Source of the DNA: Lachnospiraceae bacterium
Lineage (GTDB): Bacteria > Bacillota > Clostridia > Lachnospirales > Lachnospiraceae
Length of the DNA: 64,000 bases
Direction of reading: 5' to 3'
Assembly (NCBI GenBank): GCA_009911035.1
Contig: QXWO01000020.1
Coordinates: 25,387 to 89,386, forward strand
This document shows, one piece after another, positions 53,747 through 62,791 of this stretch (the first letter of the stretch is position 1; every line of letters begins with the position of its first letter). Position numbers and translations under genes: made by a program. The notes under the pieces were generated by a model, which had not been told where the DNA came from, did no database searches, and saw only the letters and a program-made list of their open reading frames with translations.

Positions 53747-55105
53747 ATGAAAAATCCAATTTACCCACTGGCTGAAATGATTTATAAGAAGCGGAAAGCA
53801 ACAAACAAGGCAGATTCTGACACGAAAGTGTTGAGAAGATTATCTGTACTGAATCCGCTGGGGGATATAGAAAAACTGTATGATAGTTATCAAATTAAGA
53901 AAATTGCGGCGGTATTACTGATTTTTGTTATGGGGATAGTGTCTGTCATCTGTTCATATCTATGCAGCCAGAGGGAGGGCAGACTGACAGACGGGGCGCA
54001 GCTTTTTAGAAATGAGTGGGGCGCGGGAGATTATAAGGTTATGCTGCAGGCTGTTACGCAGGAATGGAGCAGGGAAATTCCCTTTCTTGTTGAGGAGAGA
54101 ACCTTTACAGAGAATGAAAAAGAACAGCTTCTGAAGCGGATCTATAAAGATCTGCCTGCTGTGATCAAGAAAGAAAATCAGGATTTAGACCATGTAACCG
54201 GAAATCTTGACCTTGTATCTTTGGTGGATGGGTATCCGTTCCGGATTAGCTGGAGCTGTACAGACAGCGGCCGGATAGGCCAGGATGGCAGTGTAGACAG
54301 AAAAGGCATTAGAGGAGAAGGCATGTGGGAGGAGCTGACGGCAAAGATTTCAGGTTTAGGTAAAGAGGAGAGCTTTACTTATAAAGTTTTTTTACTACCG
54401 GAGCTGTCTAATGAGGAGGAAGCCTTCTTTGAAGCTCTTAAAGAAGAATTGGAGGCGGCTGATTCTGTGGGAAAAAGCCGGAAAGAAATTACACTTCCTG
54501 CTGGTTTGGATGGCAGGGACATTGTCTGGAAGGAAGTAAAGCAAAACAATACTCTATTTTTACTGATTCTTACTCTTACAGGCTGTGTATTTGTGGGCCG
54601 GGGAATGGAAAATGATTTGGAAAGAGACTGCAAAAGGAGAAAGGAACAGCTAATCATGGAATATCCTGGTTTTGTCAGCAAATTAAGATTATATTTGTCT
54701 GCCGGACTAAATGTAAAAAATGCCTTTATTAGGATGAAGACAGATTATGGAAGCCAAAATAAAGGAAAAAGTAATTATTTATGGGAGGAATTGAAGATTG
54801 TCTGCTATCAGATGGAAAATGGCGTAATGGAGGAACAGGCATACCAGGAATTTGGCAGGCGGTGCGAAGAAATGAGGTACCGCAGGTTAAGCTTTCTTCT
54901 TTCGGTCCACTTAAAACAGGGAAACAACCAGCTTCTTACACTTCTTGCAGGGGAAGCTGACAACGCCCAGGAGGATAGAAGGAAAATGGCAAAGAAAATG
55001 GGAGAAGAGGCAGGAACCAGATTACTTCTTCCCATGATGATGATGTTGGTAGTAGTTATGTTTTTGATTCTTATGCCTGCATATCTGGATTTTGGCAGTA
55101 TTTAA
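53747..55105 (+). CDS. Tad pilus platform protein TadC-like with large N-terminal extension
   Basis: A 452-residue membrane protein. A segment at about residues 46-66 is followed by an extracellular region of roughly 200 residues not present in standard TadC, then a membrane segment (FLLILTLTGCVFVG), the T2SSF domain (EYPGFVSKLRLYLSAGLNVKNAF) and a final segment (LLLPMMMMLVVVMFLILMPAY). AAAGGAG precedes the ATG. The extra domain may replace wall-spanning parts in Gram-positive Tad systems. Confidence 0.83.
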   Translation: MKNPIYPLAEMIYKKRKATNKADSDTKVLRRLSVLNPLGDIEKLYDSYQIKKIAAVLLIFVMGIVSVICSYLCSQREGRLTDGAQLFRNEWGAGDYKVMLQAVTQEWSREIPFLVEERTFTENEKEQLLKRIYKDLPAVIKKENQDLDHVTGNLDLVSLVDGYPFRISWSCTDSGRIGQDGSVDRKGIRGEGMWEELTAKISGLGKEESFTYKVFLLPELSNEEEAFFEALKEELEAADSVGKSRKEITLPAGLDGRDIVWKEVKQNNTLFLLILTLTGCVFVGRGMENDLERDCKRRKEQLIMEYPGFVSKLRLYLSAGLNVKNAFIRMKTDYGSQNKGKSNYLWEELKIVCYQMENGVMEEQAYQEFGRRCEEMRYRRLSFLLSVHLKQGNNQLLTLLAGEADNAQEDRRKMAKKMGEEAGTRLLLPMMMMLVVVMFLILMPAYLDFGSI

Positions 55106-55173
55106 AAGCAAACATGGGAAAAGTAATGAAACTTATAAAAAGCAGGTATGGAAGATACCGGAATGGAGGAAGC

Positions 55174-55350
55174 ATGAAAAAGAACAATTTGAAAAAGTGG
55201 AATAATAATTTAGGAATGGGGACTGTGGAGATGATACTTATTATTGTGGTTCTTATTGGGCTGGTTTTAATATTTAAAACTCAGATTCAGGAACTTGCCG
55301 CTGTCATATTTGAAAAGATTTCCGCAGACAGTTCTGCTATTTTATCCTGA
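55174..55350 (+). CDS. Flp-type major pilin (type IVb prepilin)
   Basis: A 58-residue prepilin; the ATG chosen has GGAGG immediately upstream, whereas the longer frame from 55114 does not. The leader is Lys/Asn-rich and the processing site fits G|MGTVE, with Glu at +5, followed by a hydrophobic stretch (MILIIVVLIGLVLIF) and a short polar tail. It should be cut by the prepilin peptidase encoded at 57700 and assembled into the pilus. Its stop overlaps the next start (TGATG). Confidence 0.88.
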   Translation: MKKNNLKKWNNNLGMGTVEMILIIVVLIGLVLIFKTQIQELAAVIFEKISADSSAILS

Positions 55351-56738
55351 TGAAGGGATACTTAACTGTATTTTTGTCCTTGTCCCTTTCTGTAATGACA
55401 GGATTTATCCTTTTGCTTACAGGCTGTGCCGTCAGGAATGCAGGACGGATTCGGCTGGAATGTGCAGTGGATACGGGAATGAACTCCGTGCTGTCGGAAT
55501 TCCATATCGGTCTGTTTGAAAGATACGGACTTCTTTATGTAGACGCTTCCTACTTAGGTAAGGAACCTTCTGTCTCAAATTTGGAAGAGAGGATTCACTT
55601 TTATGTGGAGGAAAATACATCAAAAGCGCTGGAAAGGAAGAATGGGCCGTGGGGAACTCTGTATTTGGAAAAAGTCCAAATTTCCGGCTTTGAAACTTCT
55701 GCGGCGGCTAAAGGTGCTTCCATGAGAAACCAGGCTGTCTGCTATGCGGCAGATCATGGTCTGTGTGGGAGTGAAAGAGAAGTTTTAGGAGGGATACAAA
55801 AAGCAGAAAACCTGGATACGGAAGATGCCATGGGAAGATGGCACAGCATCATGGAACAGCTTTCTGGAATGGAGCGGCCATACATACGGAATGAAAAGGG
55901 GGAGTGGGAAGAGGTTCCATTGTCAAATCCGGCGGACTGGGTTTATGGTCTGTCCGGCAGTGATATCCTGTATCTGGCAGAGGTACCAGTGGGAGGTGTA
56001 AGCAGTGCCATGCTCTCCTTAAATGAATATATTTCTCACCGGGGAGCAGATAATCCGGCAGGTGCCGGAAGAAACTTCCGGGAAGAAGACGATTTATTTG
56101 TGTCTTATCTGTTTGATAAGATGGGTTATCTGGGAGGGGAAAGGGAGAAATCCCTTCTTTCCTGCCAACTGGAATATATTATCTATGGAAATTCTTCAGA
56201 TATGGAAAATGTAAGAGCTGTGGCCCAGCGGCTGTTTAGGTGGCGGTTCGCGGATAACCTGTCCTGTGCCCTGTCCGATGGAGGATTAAGGGGACAGGCA
56301 GCAGCGGTAGCGGAAGAACTGCATGCTGTCCAGCTTAAAAGAGAATTCAAAGAACCTGTGACAGAAAGCATTCTGTATGCTTGTGCTTTTCTGGAAAGCA
56401 TCGGAGATTTACGTTCGATTTACAGAGGAGGCGTTGTTCCTGTTGGAAAATCCCGTCATCAAATGTCGGCAGATAAAGTATTAAATGGCATTATATACCG
56501 TACAGAAAGTGGAGAAGGATGGACTTATGGGCAATACCTTGCCTCCATGATTTTCATGATGGATAAAACTAATGTAAATCTTAGGGCTATGGATATCATG
56601 GAAATGGATATTCGTTTTGGGGATGGAAATAGGAATTTTGCAATGGACTGGTGTGTGGAAAGGATAGAAGCGGAGATAGTTGGACAGGGAAGCTATGGAG
56701 ATAAGTATCTAATAAACCGCAAGTACGGTTATTTTTAA
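55350..56738 (+). CDS. DUF5702 Tad-locus surface protein
   Basis: A 462-residue protein with an N-terminal hydrophobic helix (YLTVFLSLSLSVMTGFILLLTGC) of the TadE/pseudopilin type and a large extracellular domain. The segment IRLECAVDTGMNSVLSEFHIGLFERYGLLYVDAS is the DUF5702 signature as I know it from clostridial Tad loci. It is translationally coupled to the pilin gene. Likely a minor pilin or adhesive tip component; unproven. Confidence 0.78.
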   Translation: MKGYLTVFLSLSLSVMTGFILLLTGCAVRNAGRIRLECAVDTGMNSVLSEFHIGLFERYGLLYVDASYLGKEPSVSNLEERIHFYVEENTSKALERKNGPWGTLYLEKVQISGFETSAAAKGASMRNQAVCYAADHGLCGSEREVLGGIQKAENLDTEDAMGRWHSIMEQLSGMERPYIRNEKGEWEEVPLSNPADWVYGLSGSDILYLAEVPVGGVSSAMLSLNEYISHRGADNPAGAGRNFREEDDLFVSYLFDKMGYLGGEREKSLLSCQLEYIIYGNSSDMENVRAVAQRLFRWRFADNLSCALSDGGLRGQAAAVAEELHAVQLKREFKEPVTESILYACAFLESIGDLRSIYRGGVVPVGKSRHQMSADKVLNGIIYRTESGEGWTYGQYLASMIFMMDKTNVNLRAMDIMEMDIRFGDGNRNFAMDWCVERIEAEIVGQGSYGDKYLINRKYGYF

Positions 56739-56788
56739 AGAAGAAAGGAAAAGTGCTCTCTTTTGCGGGCCGCAACGGTAAATAAATT

Positions 56789-57619
56789 ATGACAAATATC
56801 CCTTCTCTCAAGGCAGATAAATCGAAAAATACATGGTTTCATAAGAGGGCATTTTTCCTTTCTTCTGGAAAAGCAAAGGCAGGTATGGCATTAGAAGGCA
56901 GTATGGTTTTTCCTCTGTTTTTGTTTTTTATGGCCACAGTGCTGTTAAGTATCGAAGGGGTACGTTTCCAGTCCAATGTGCAGGAAGCACTGCATCAGGC
57001 AGGAAATAAAAGTTCGGTCATGGGATTTGAGGTAAAATACATGGATGGGCAAAAAAATGATGCAATAGGGCAGATCAGGGAATATCTGGGAGGCCAGATG
57101 GTTCCATACCTATGTGCAGACAACGGTGCTGAAGGAATTTATATACAGGATTTATCCCGGATAGAGGATAATGGACAGATTGAAATTACAGTGGCATATA
57201 AACTGCGGCCTTTTGTCAGATTTCTTCCTATTGGGGAACTACAGGTTCAGGACAGATTTTTGGGACATGCGTGGACCGGCTATTGTGAAAATCCGGGAAA
57301 TACAGACCAAACCCAGGAGGTGTATGTATATATTACAAAGTCAGGGATGAAATACCACATGCAGCATAATTGCACTTATTTAAGAGTACAAACCCGGGCA
57401 GTAAACTATGACGAGATTGATTCTGTGAGAAATGAGTCTGGCGGAAAATATGATGCCTGCAGGCGGTGCCGGCCTGTCAAAGGAGGACTTGTTTATATTA
57501 CTTCTGACGGAAGCAGTTATCATGGAAGATCAGACTGTTCTGCACTTAAGAGAACCGTGTATATGATTCCGTTATGCGAAGCAGAGGGTTATGGTGCCTG
57601 CAGCAAGTGTGCAGATTAG
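56789..57619 (+). CDS. TadE-like pseudopilin with two C-terminal Cys/His motifs
   Basis: A 276-residue protein. A TadE-like hydrophobic segment follows a positively charged N-terminus (MALEGSMVFPLFLFFMATVL, about residues 32-55) with the conserved Glu. The extracellular part ends in two tandem repeats of the same design: Tyr189-His190-x4-Cys195 ... Cys224-x2-Cys227 and Tyr244-His245-x4-Cys250 ... Cys271-x2-Cys274, each led by VYIT. They look like small metal-binding or disulfide modules. The ribosome site is weak, so the start is less certain. Confidence 0.75.
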   Translation: MTNIPSLKADKSKNTWFHKRAFFLSSGKAKAGMALEGSMVFPLFLFFMATVLLSIEGVRFQSNVQEALHQAGNKSSVMGFEVKYMDGQKNDAIGQIREYLGGQMVPYLCADNGAEGIYIQDLSRIEDNGQIEITVAYKLRPFVRFLPIGELQVQDRFLGHAWTGYCENPGNTDQTQEVYVYITKSGMKYHMQHNCTYLRVQTRAVNYDEIDSVRNESGGKYDACRRCRPVKGGLVYITSDGSSYHGRSDCSALKRTVYMIPLCEAEGYGACSKCAD

Positions 57620-57699
57620 GGCGTGTTTGAAAATTTATTTCCTCTATTTGTACGACCCTGTTGTGTATTTTGTTTTGGCAGAATGGAAAGGAATTTAAA

Positions 57700-58110
57700 A
57701 TGGCAGCAAATTGTGTAGGATTGTTATTCCTTGCAGGATTAACAGCAGAAGATATAAGAAAAAGAGAAATATCTGTCTTAAAAATCATGATAGCTGGTTT
57801 TTTGGCAGTATTGTACCGCATCGGTATGGGTCAGTTTTTGCTTCCGGAAGTAATTCGGGGGTTAGTTCCTGGAGGAATTTTGATACTGTTAGCGTTCATA
57901 ACGAAAGAAAGTATTGGATATGGAGACGGAATGGCGGCAGCAGTTCTGGGATTATGGACAGGAGGATGGTTTACTCTGAAAACAGTATGTACAGCAGTTA
58001 TGCTGTCGGGAGTTTGTGGTCTAGCCTGTCTGATTAAGAAAAAGACGGAACCCATTCCTTTTATTCCATTTATGTTGCTGGGAATGGAGGTGGTATTGGC
58101 ATATGGATAA
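57700..58110 (+). CDS. Prepilin peptidase (A24, TadV/CpaA-like)
   Basis: A 136-residue membrane aspartyl protease with about five hydrophobic segments. The two catalytic aspartates are in LTAEDIRKREIS and the GxGD-type motif SIGYGDGMA. ATG at 57700 is chosen because AAAGGAA lies just upstream. It lacks the N-terminal methyltransferase domain, as usual for Tad peptidases, and should process the Flp pilin and TadE-like proteins. Confidence 0.9.
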   Translation: MAANCVGLLFLAGLTAEDIRKREISVLKIMIAGFLAVLYRIGMGQFLLPEVIRGLVPGGILILLAFITKESIGYGDGMAAAVLGLWTGGWFTLKTVCTAVMLSGVCGLACLIKKKTEPIPFIPFMLLGMEVVLAYG

Positions 58111-58537
58111 AAAGTACAGAGGGTATTTAACGGTTGAAGCGGCATTTATTATGCCAGTTATCCTGTTTTTATATTTGCTAATTATTCTTACAGCGTTATT
58201 TTTATATTGCAGATGTGCCATTTCGCAGGATAATTTTCTTTTAGGAATGAGGGCGGCCGGATTTTCTTATGGGGAAGATAATTATGGGGAAGTCATTTAT
58301 GGGGAATATGAAAGTAATGTCTGGACGCCGGATAGTTATGTACAGGAAAGACTGGACCGTAGAAGGACATCTTACCCATTTTATCCTGCACAGACAGGTG
58401 TTTGTCAGGTAGACGGTGAAAATGTGCGGGTACAGGCAGGCCAGAAAGGATCTAAAGTTCTGATAATAAAGAATGTGCAGAAATTAAATCCGGTAAAAAT
58501 AATAAGGGAAGGGAGAATATCGGGATGTTTGAAGTAA
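58103..58537 (+). CDS. TadE-family pseudopilin
   Basis: A 144-residue protein with the classic TadE/TadG start: YRGYLTVEAAFIMPVILFLYL, where the conserved Glu follows the processing site, and a single hydrophobic helix. The outer part is short and Tyr-rich. Overlaps the peptidase gene by 8 bases and the next gene by 13. Confidence 0.88.
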   Translation: MDKKYRGYLTVEAAFIMPVILFLYLLIILTALFLYCRCAISQDNFLLGMRAAGFSYGEDNYGEVIYGEYESNVWTPDSYVQERLDRRRTSYPFYPAQTGVCQVDGENVRVQAGQKGSKVLIIKNVQKLNPVKIIREGRISGCLK

Positions 58538-59835
58538 AGTATTACAAGGATTACAGGCATAATTATCTTATTTTAAAAGATAATGGCTGCTTATCAGAAA
58601 ATGTTTACCAAAGAAAAATGGTGTCGGAAAATAAAATAAGAGGTCTTTTGGATAGTCAGGAAAGATTTATAAACGGTGAAGTATTGCTGTACTATGAAAT
58701 CACGTCCAAACAGAGCCTTTCCAGTATTTATGGCGGAAAATCTATTGGGATGGAACAGATTAAGAAATTTTTTATCCAGCTTAAGGTGATTAGTGATATT
58801 TTGCAAAAATATCTGCTGGATGGAAGCTGCCTTGTTCTACAGCCTGATTATATTTTTCAGGATATTGCAACAGGAGAATATTTTTTCTTATATTACCCTG
58901 ACCCGGAGGAAGGAAACCTTCCACAGCTTATGGATTTTTTCATATCCAGAGTGGACAGTGCTGATTTAGAGGCAGTGGAAGTAGTTTATAAAATAGCAGA
59001 TTTGATAAGCAGGGAGCAGTTTGTCTTAGATGAAGTATTAAAATGGTTTCAGGACGATATAGCAGGCGGGAAAAATAAAAACGGCTTGGAAAGTGCTGAC
59101 AGGGACATGTTGTTCCAGAAGGAAGAATGTATCAAGGAATTGGTGAATGACAAATTTGACATAGAAAATAATAAAAATACACCAAATAAGGATCTGGGAC
59201 ATGTAATAAATAAAAGAACCTTAAGCAGAATAATTCCCATATGGTTATTAGGTGTGCTGGGAGCAGGTTTTCTTTGTTATATTATGTATTTTTATGAACT
59301 GTCCTATAAACAGGAAATTTATCTGACGGCAGGCTGGATTTTAGCGGCGGTGCTTATTCTGTCTCCGGCAGTATGGTATTTTGGCTACATGCTAATTAAA
59401 ACAGGGAGAATAGCGGAAAATAAGGAGAATGATAACAGAATAGAACAAAATTTGTATTGTCATGGGGATGATTATGCAAATAATGAAATGGAGCCTACAG
59501 AAGAATACAGCAATACAGTGTATGTACCCTGGACAGAAAACTGTGAAAATAAACTTTACAGTATGGATAAAAAGTCAAAATGTCATATTGATTTGGGAAA
59601 TCTGCCTCTTACTGTAGGTAAACTTGCAGGTGCGGTAGATATGGTAATCAATGAACAGAGTATGAGCCGTATGCATGCAAAGTTTTCCCGGGCAGGTTTG
59701 GATATATGCATAACGGATCTGAATTCCACAAACGGCACATTCAGGAATGGAATCCGTCTTGCGCCGAATGCATCGGAAATTATCGAGCCTGGCGATGAAA
59801 TTCGCCTTGGAAAATTAAAATTTATTTACAGATAG
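58525..59835 (+). CDS. DUF6382-FHA membrane protein of the Tad operon
   Basis: A 436-residue protein. Residues 1 to about 170 match DUF6382 (YLILKDNGCL, YYEITSKQSLSSIYG); two membrane segments lie at about 238-290; residues about 355-436 are an FHA phosphothreonine-binding domain with MSRMHAKFSR and DLNSTNGTFRNG, all key residues present. It implies control of the Tad machine by Ser/Thr phosphorylation, although no kinase gene is in the window. Last gene of the operon. Confidence 0.85.
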   Translation: MFEVKYYKDYRHNYLILKDNGCLSENVYQRKMVSENKIRGLLDSQERFINGEVLLYYEITSKQSLSSIYGGKSIGMEQIKKFFIQLKVISDILQKYLLDGSCLVLQPDYIFQDIATGEYFFLYYPDPEEGNLPQLMDFFISRVDSADLEAVEVVYKIADLISREQFVLDEVLKWFQDDIAGGKNKNGLESADRDMLFQKEECIKELVNDKFDIENNKNTPNKDLGHVINKRTLSRIIPIWLLGVLGAGFLCYIMYFYELSYKQEIYLTAGWILAAVLILSPAVWYFGYMLIKTGRIAENKENDNRIEQNLYCHGDDYANNEMEPTEEYSNTVYVPWTENCENKLYSMDKKSKCHIDLGNLPLTVGKLAGAVDMVINEQSMSRMHAKFSRAGLDICITDLNSTNGTFRNGIRLAPNASEIIEPGDEIRLGKLKFIYR

Positions 59836-59886
59836 AAAAAACCGCTTTATACTGAATGTAGCAGTTTAGTGAAAGGCAGGGACGAT

Positions 59887-60879
59887 ATGAAGATAAATAT
59901 TTATTATGGCGGCAGGGGAATGATGGATGATCCTACATTATATGTAATTAATAAAATGCAGGCGGTCTTGGAAGAACTTCATGTTACTGTTGAACGGTTT
60001 AACTTAAATGAATTGAAAAACAGCATAACAACACTGCCCCAGACAATAAAGACAGCGGATGGCATCATACTTGCTTCTACTGTGGAATGGTATGGAATTG
60101 GCGGTTATATGTACCAGTTTCTGGATTCCTGCTGGCTTTATGGGGATAAAGAAAAGATTGCCAAAACATATATGTGCCCAATCGTAATGTCCACTACTTA
60201 TGGGGAAAGGGAAGGAAAACAGACATTGGCCGTAGCTTGGGAGATATTAGGAGGACTCCCGTGCAGCGGTATATGTGGTTACATTGCTGATATAGCTATT
60301 TTTGATGATAATGAGGCTTATACCAGAATTATTGAGAAAAAAGCAGAGAATTTGTACCGCACTGTCAATCAAAAGATTGCAAGTTTCCCGGCGAGCAATC
60401 AGGCCGTTAAGCAAATGGTTTCCAACACACAAAATATTGACTTGACCCCCCAGGAGTCCGAACAGCTATCCCAGTATGTTTCCGACGATAGCTTTGTGAA
60501 AAGGCAGAAGCAGGATATACAGGAACTTGCAAGCCTGTTCAGGGGCATGATGGATGAAAATGAACAGGAGGATAGTGAAGAAGAATTTATCAGGGAATTC
60601 AAAGGACATTTTTCTCCTAAACCGGGCTTTAAAGCTATCTATAAATTTATGGTGGAGGGAAAAAGAAAGCCTTTTATTATAGAAATTGATGGGATGGAGA
60701 ATAATTATTACTATGGTCATACTGAAAGTGCCGATATAGAGCTTCAGGTGAGCAGAGAAACTTTAAACGATATCATTTATGCAAGGATGACGTTCCAGCG
60801 GGCTTTCATGGGTGGCTCCATGAAAATGAAAGGGGATTTTAAAGTGCTCCGCATGCTGGATCAGATATTTATATTTTAA
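59887..60879 (+). CDS. Flavodoxin/NADPH-FMN reductase-like domain fused to SCP2 domain
   Basis: A 330-residue cytosolic protein starting at ATG 59887 behind AGGCAGGGA (the GTG at 59869 is less likely). Residues 1 to about 165 resemble an FMN-binding reductase fold (INIYYGGRGMMDDPT, IILASTVEWYGIGGY, VMSTTYGEREGKQ). A linker rich in Gln/Glu leads to an SCP2 sterol-carrier domain at about 235-330 (ADIELQVSRETLNDII, GGSMKMKGDFKVLRML). SCP2 domains bind hydrophobic ligands, so a redox role with lipid-like substrates is inferred; no partner is evident. Confidence 0.75.
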   Translation: MKINIYYGGRGMMDDPTLYVINKMQAVLEELHVTVERFNLNELKNSITTLPQTIKTADGIILASTVEWYGIGGYMYQFLDSCWLYGDKEKIAKTYMCPIVMSTTYGEREGKQTLAVAWEILGGLPCSGICGYIADIAIFDDNEAYTRIIEKKAENLYRTVNQKIASFPASNQAVKQMVSNTQNIDLTPQESEQLSQYVSDDSFVKRQKQDIQELASLFRGMMDENEQEDSEEEFIREFKGHFSPKPGFKAIYKFMVEGKRKPFIIEIDGMENNYYYGHTESADIELQVSRETLNDIIYARMTFQRAFMGGSMKMKGDFKVLRMLDQIFIF

Positions 60880-60921
60880 TTAAATATTATTTTTTGTAAT
60901 GGGAAAGGAACAGGTAATAAA

Positions 60922-61332
60922 ATGAAACAGGACAATTGTATTTTTTGCAAAATAATTTCAGGAGAAATTCCAGCCCACACGATTTATGAAGATGAGCAGT
61001 TTAAAGTGATTTTGGATGTTGCTCCTGCAACAAAGGGGCATGCACTTATTATTCCTAAAAATCATTATGCAAATATGTATGAACTGCCGGAAGATACTGC
61101 GGTGGAAGCCATAAAGCTCGCCAAAAAAATGATGCAGGTCATGACGGATAAATTACACTGTGACGGTTTTAATATCATACAAAATAATGGAGAAATTGCC
61201 GGCCAGACGGTTTTTCATTTTCATATGCACCTGATTCCCAGATATAAAGATGACAGCGAAATACTTAAGTATGTATCTCTGCATCCCAGCCAGGAAGAAA
61301 TGGAAGAAACCAGAAAAACGATTACAGAATAA
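60922..61332 (+). CDS. HIT-family nucleotide hydrolase
   Basis: A 136-residue histidine-triad protein: CIFCKIISGEIPA at the N-terminus and the active-site triad FHFHMHLIPR. It hydrolyses purine nucleoside phosphoramidates or AMP-lysine type bonds. Full length; GGAAAGGA upstream. Zinc-binding cysteines (CxxC) are present. Confidence 0.93.
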   Translation: MKQDNCIFCKIISGEIPAHTIYEDEQFKVILDVAPATKGHALIIPKNHYANMYELPEDTAVEAIKLAKKMMQVMTDKLHCDGFNIIQNNGEIAGQTVFHFHMHLIPRYKDDSEILKYVSLHPSQEEMEETRKTITE

Positions 61333-61355
61333 AAATTTAGTGGAGATTGCTTTGT

Positions 61356-62198
61356 ATGAGGACGATACCTGTAAAAGATATCATAGATAATGTAAAACAA
61401 ATGTGCATAGAAGCAAATCATTTTCTTACAAAAGACATGAGGCAGGCTCTAAAGCAGGCAGAGCATACCGAAAAATCCCCTCTTGGCAGACAGATTTTAA
61501 TCCAGCTTGAAGATAATCTTCAAATTGCGGCACAGGATATGATACCAATCTGCCAGGACACAGGGATGGCGGTTGTCTTTATGGAAGTTGGCCAGGATGT
61601 ACATGTGGAAGGCGGACTTCTGACAGATGCTGTAAATGAAGGAGTCAGACAGGGGTACCAGGAAGGATACCTTCGTAAATCAGTAGTGAAAGATCCCATA
61701 AAAAGGGAAAATACAAAAGACAATACACCTGCGGTCATTCATTATGACATTGTGAGTGGAGATAAAATTAAAATCACATTTGTACCTAAGGGATTTGGCA
61801 GTGAAAATATGAGCCGGATTTTTATGCTGAAACCGGCAGACGGCATAGAAGGGGTTAAGCATGCAGTTCTTACAGCAGTAAAAGATGCAGGGCCTAATGC
61901 ATGTCCTCCCATGGTAGTAGGAGTTGGTATTGGAGGCACCTTTGAAAAGTGCGCACTTTTGGCCAAAAAGGCTCTGACACGGCCCGTTGACGAATATTCC
62001 GGGATACCTTATGTGTGTGAGATGGAGAAAGAACTGCTTCAAAAGATAAATCAGTCTGGCATTGGTCCGGGCGGTTTGGGAGGAACGGTAACGGCTTTGG
62101 CAGTCAATATCAATACCTACCCCACACATATTGCAGGATTGCCTGTAGCGGTCAATATCTGTTGTCATGTAAACAGGCATTGTGTCAGGATATTATAA
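61356..62198 (+). CDS. Class I fumarate hydratase, alpha (Fe-S) subunit
   Basis: A 280-residue oxygen-sensitive hydro-lyase subunit. Candidate [4Fe-4S] ligands are Cys66 in PICQDTGMA, Cys183 in NACPPMVVG and Cys269 or 270 in NICCHVNRHC. With the beta subunit it interconverts fumarate and L-malate; L-tartrate dehydratase is an alternative for this family. ATG at 61356 has GTGGAG upstream. Confidence 0.92.
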   Translation: MRTIPVKDIIDNVKQMCIEANHFLTKDMRQALKQAEHTEKSPLGRQILIQLEDNLQIAAQDMIPICQDTGMAVVFMEVGQDVHVEGGLLTDAVNEGVRQGYQEGYLRKSVVKDPIKRENTKDNTPAVIHYDIVSGDKIKITFVPKGFGSENMSRIFMLKPADGIEGVKHAVLTAVKDAGPNACPPMVVGVGIGGTFEKCALLAKKALTRPVDEYSGIPYVCEMEKELLQKINQSGIGPGGLGGTVTALAVNINTYPTHIAGLPVAVNICCHVNRHCVRIL

Positions 62199-62221
62199 AT
62201 AGGAATGGGAAAGGAATGACC

Positions 62222-62776
62222 ATGGACAGACATATTACGGCGCCCTGTGATGAAAAAACAGTGAGTGAACTGCACAGTGGTGATTATGTTTACATAACAG
62301 GAACTATTTACACAGCAAGAGATGCCGCTCACAAGAGAATGTACGAGGCTTTGGAGCGGAGGGAAAGCCTTCCTATAGATGTTAAAAATAACTTTATATA
62401 TTATATGGGTCCTTCTCCTGCAAGAAAAGGGCGCCCAATCGGGTCTGCCGGCCCTACAACTGCCAGCAGAATGGATAAATACACACCATCTCTATTGGAT
62501 CTTGGACTTAAGGGCATGATTGGAAAAGGAAAAAGATCTGAGGATGTGAAGCAGTCAATTGTCCGTAACAAAGCGGTATACTTTGCGGCAGTAGGCGGAG
62601 CAGGTGCTCTGCTTTCAAAGGCTGTTATTAGTTCAGAAGTAATTGCATATGATGATTTGGGGACAGAAGCTATCCGTAAACTTCAGGTAAAGGATTTTCC
62701 GGTAATTGTTGTAATTGACTCTAAAGGAAATGATCTTTATGAAACAGCAGCACAAGAATATAAAGAAAATCAATAA
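62222..62776 (+). CDS. Class I fumarate hydratase, beta subunit
   Basis: A 184-residue partner subunit: LHSGDYVYITGTIYTARDAAHKR and GPSPARKGRPIGSAGPTTASRMD are the family signatures. Spacing favours ATG at 62222, eight bases after AAAGGA; ATG at 62216 is also in frame. Follows the alpha gene by 23 bases and must be co-expressed with it. Confidence 0.93.
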   Translation: MDRHITAPCDEKTVSELHSGDYVYITGTIYTARDAAHKRMYEALERRESLPIDVKNNFIYYMGPSPARKGRPIGSAGPTTASRMDKYTPSLLDLGLKGMIGKGKRSEDVKQSIVRNKAVYFAAVGGAGALLSKAVISSEVIAYDDLGTEAIRKLQVKDFPVIVVIDSKGNDLYETAAQEYKENQ

Positions 62777-62791
62777 CAGGAGCAGACAGAC

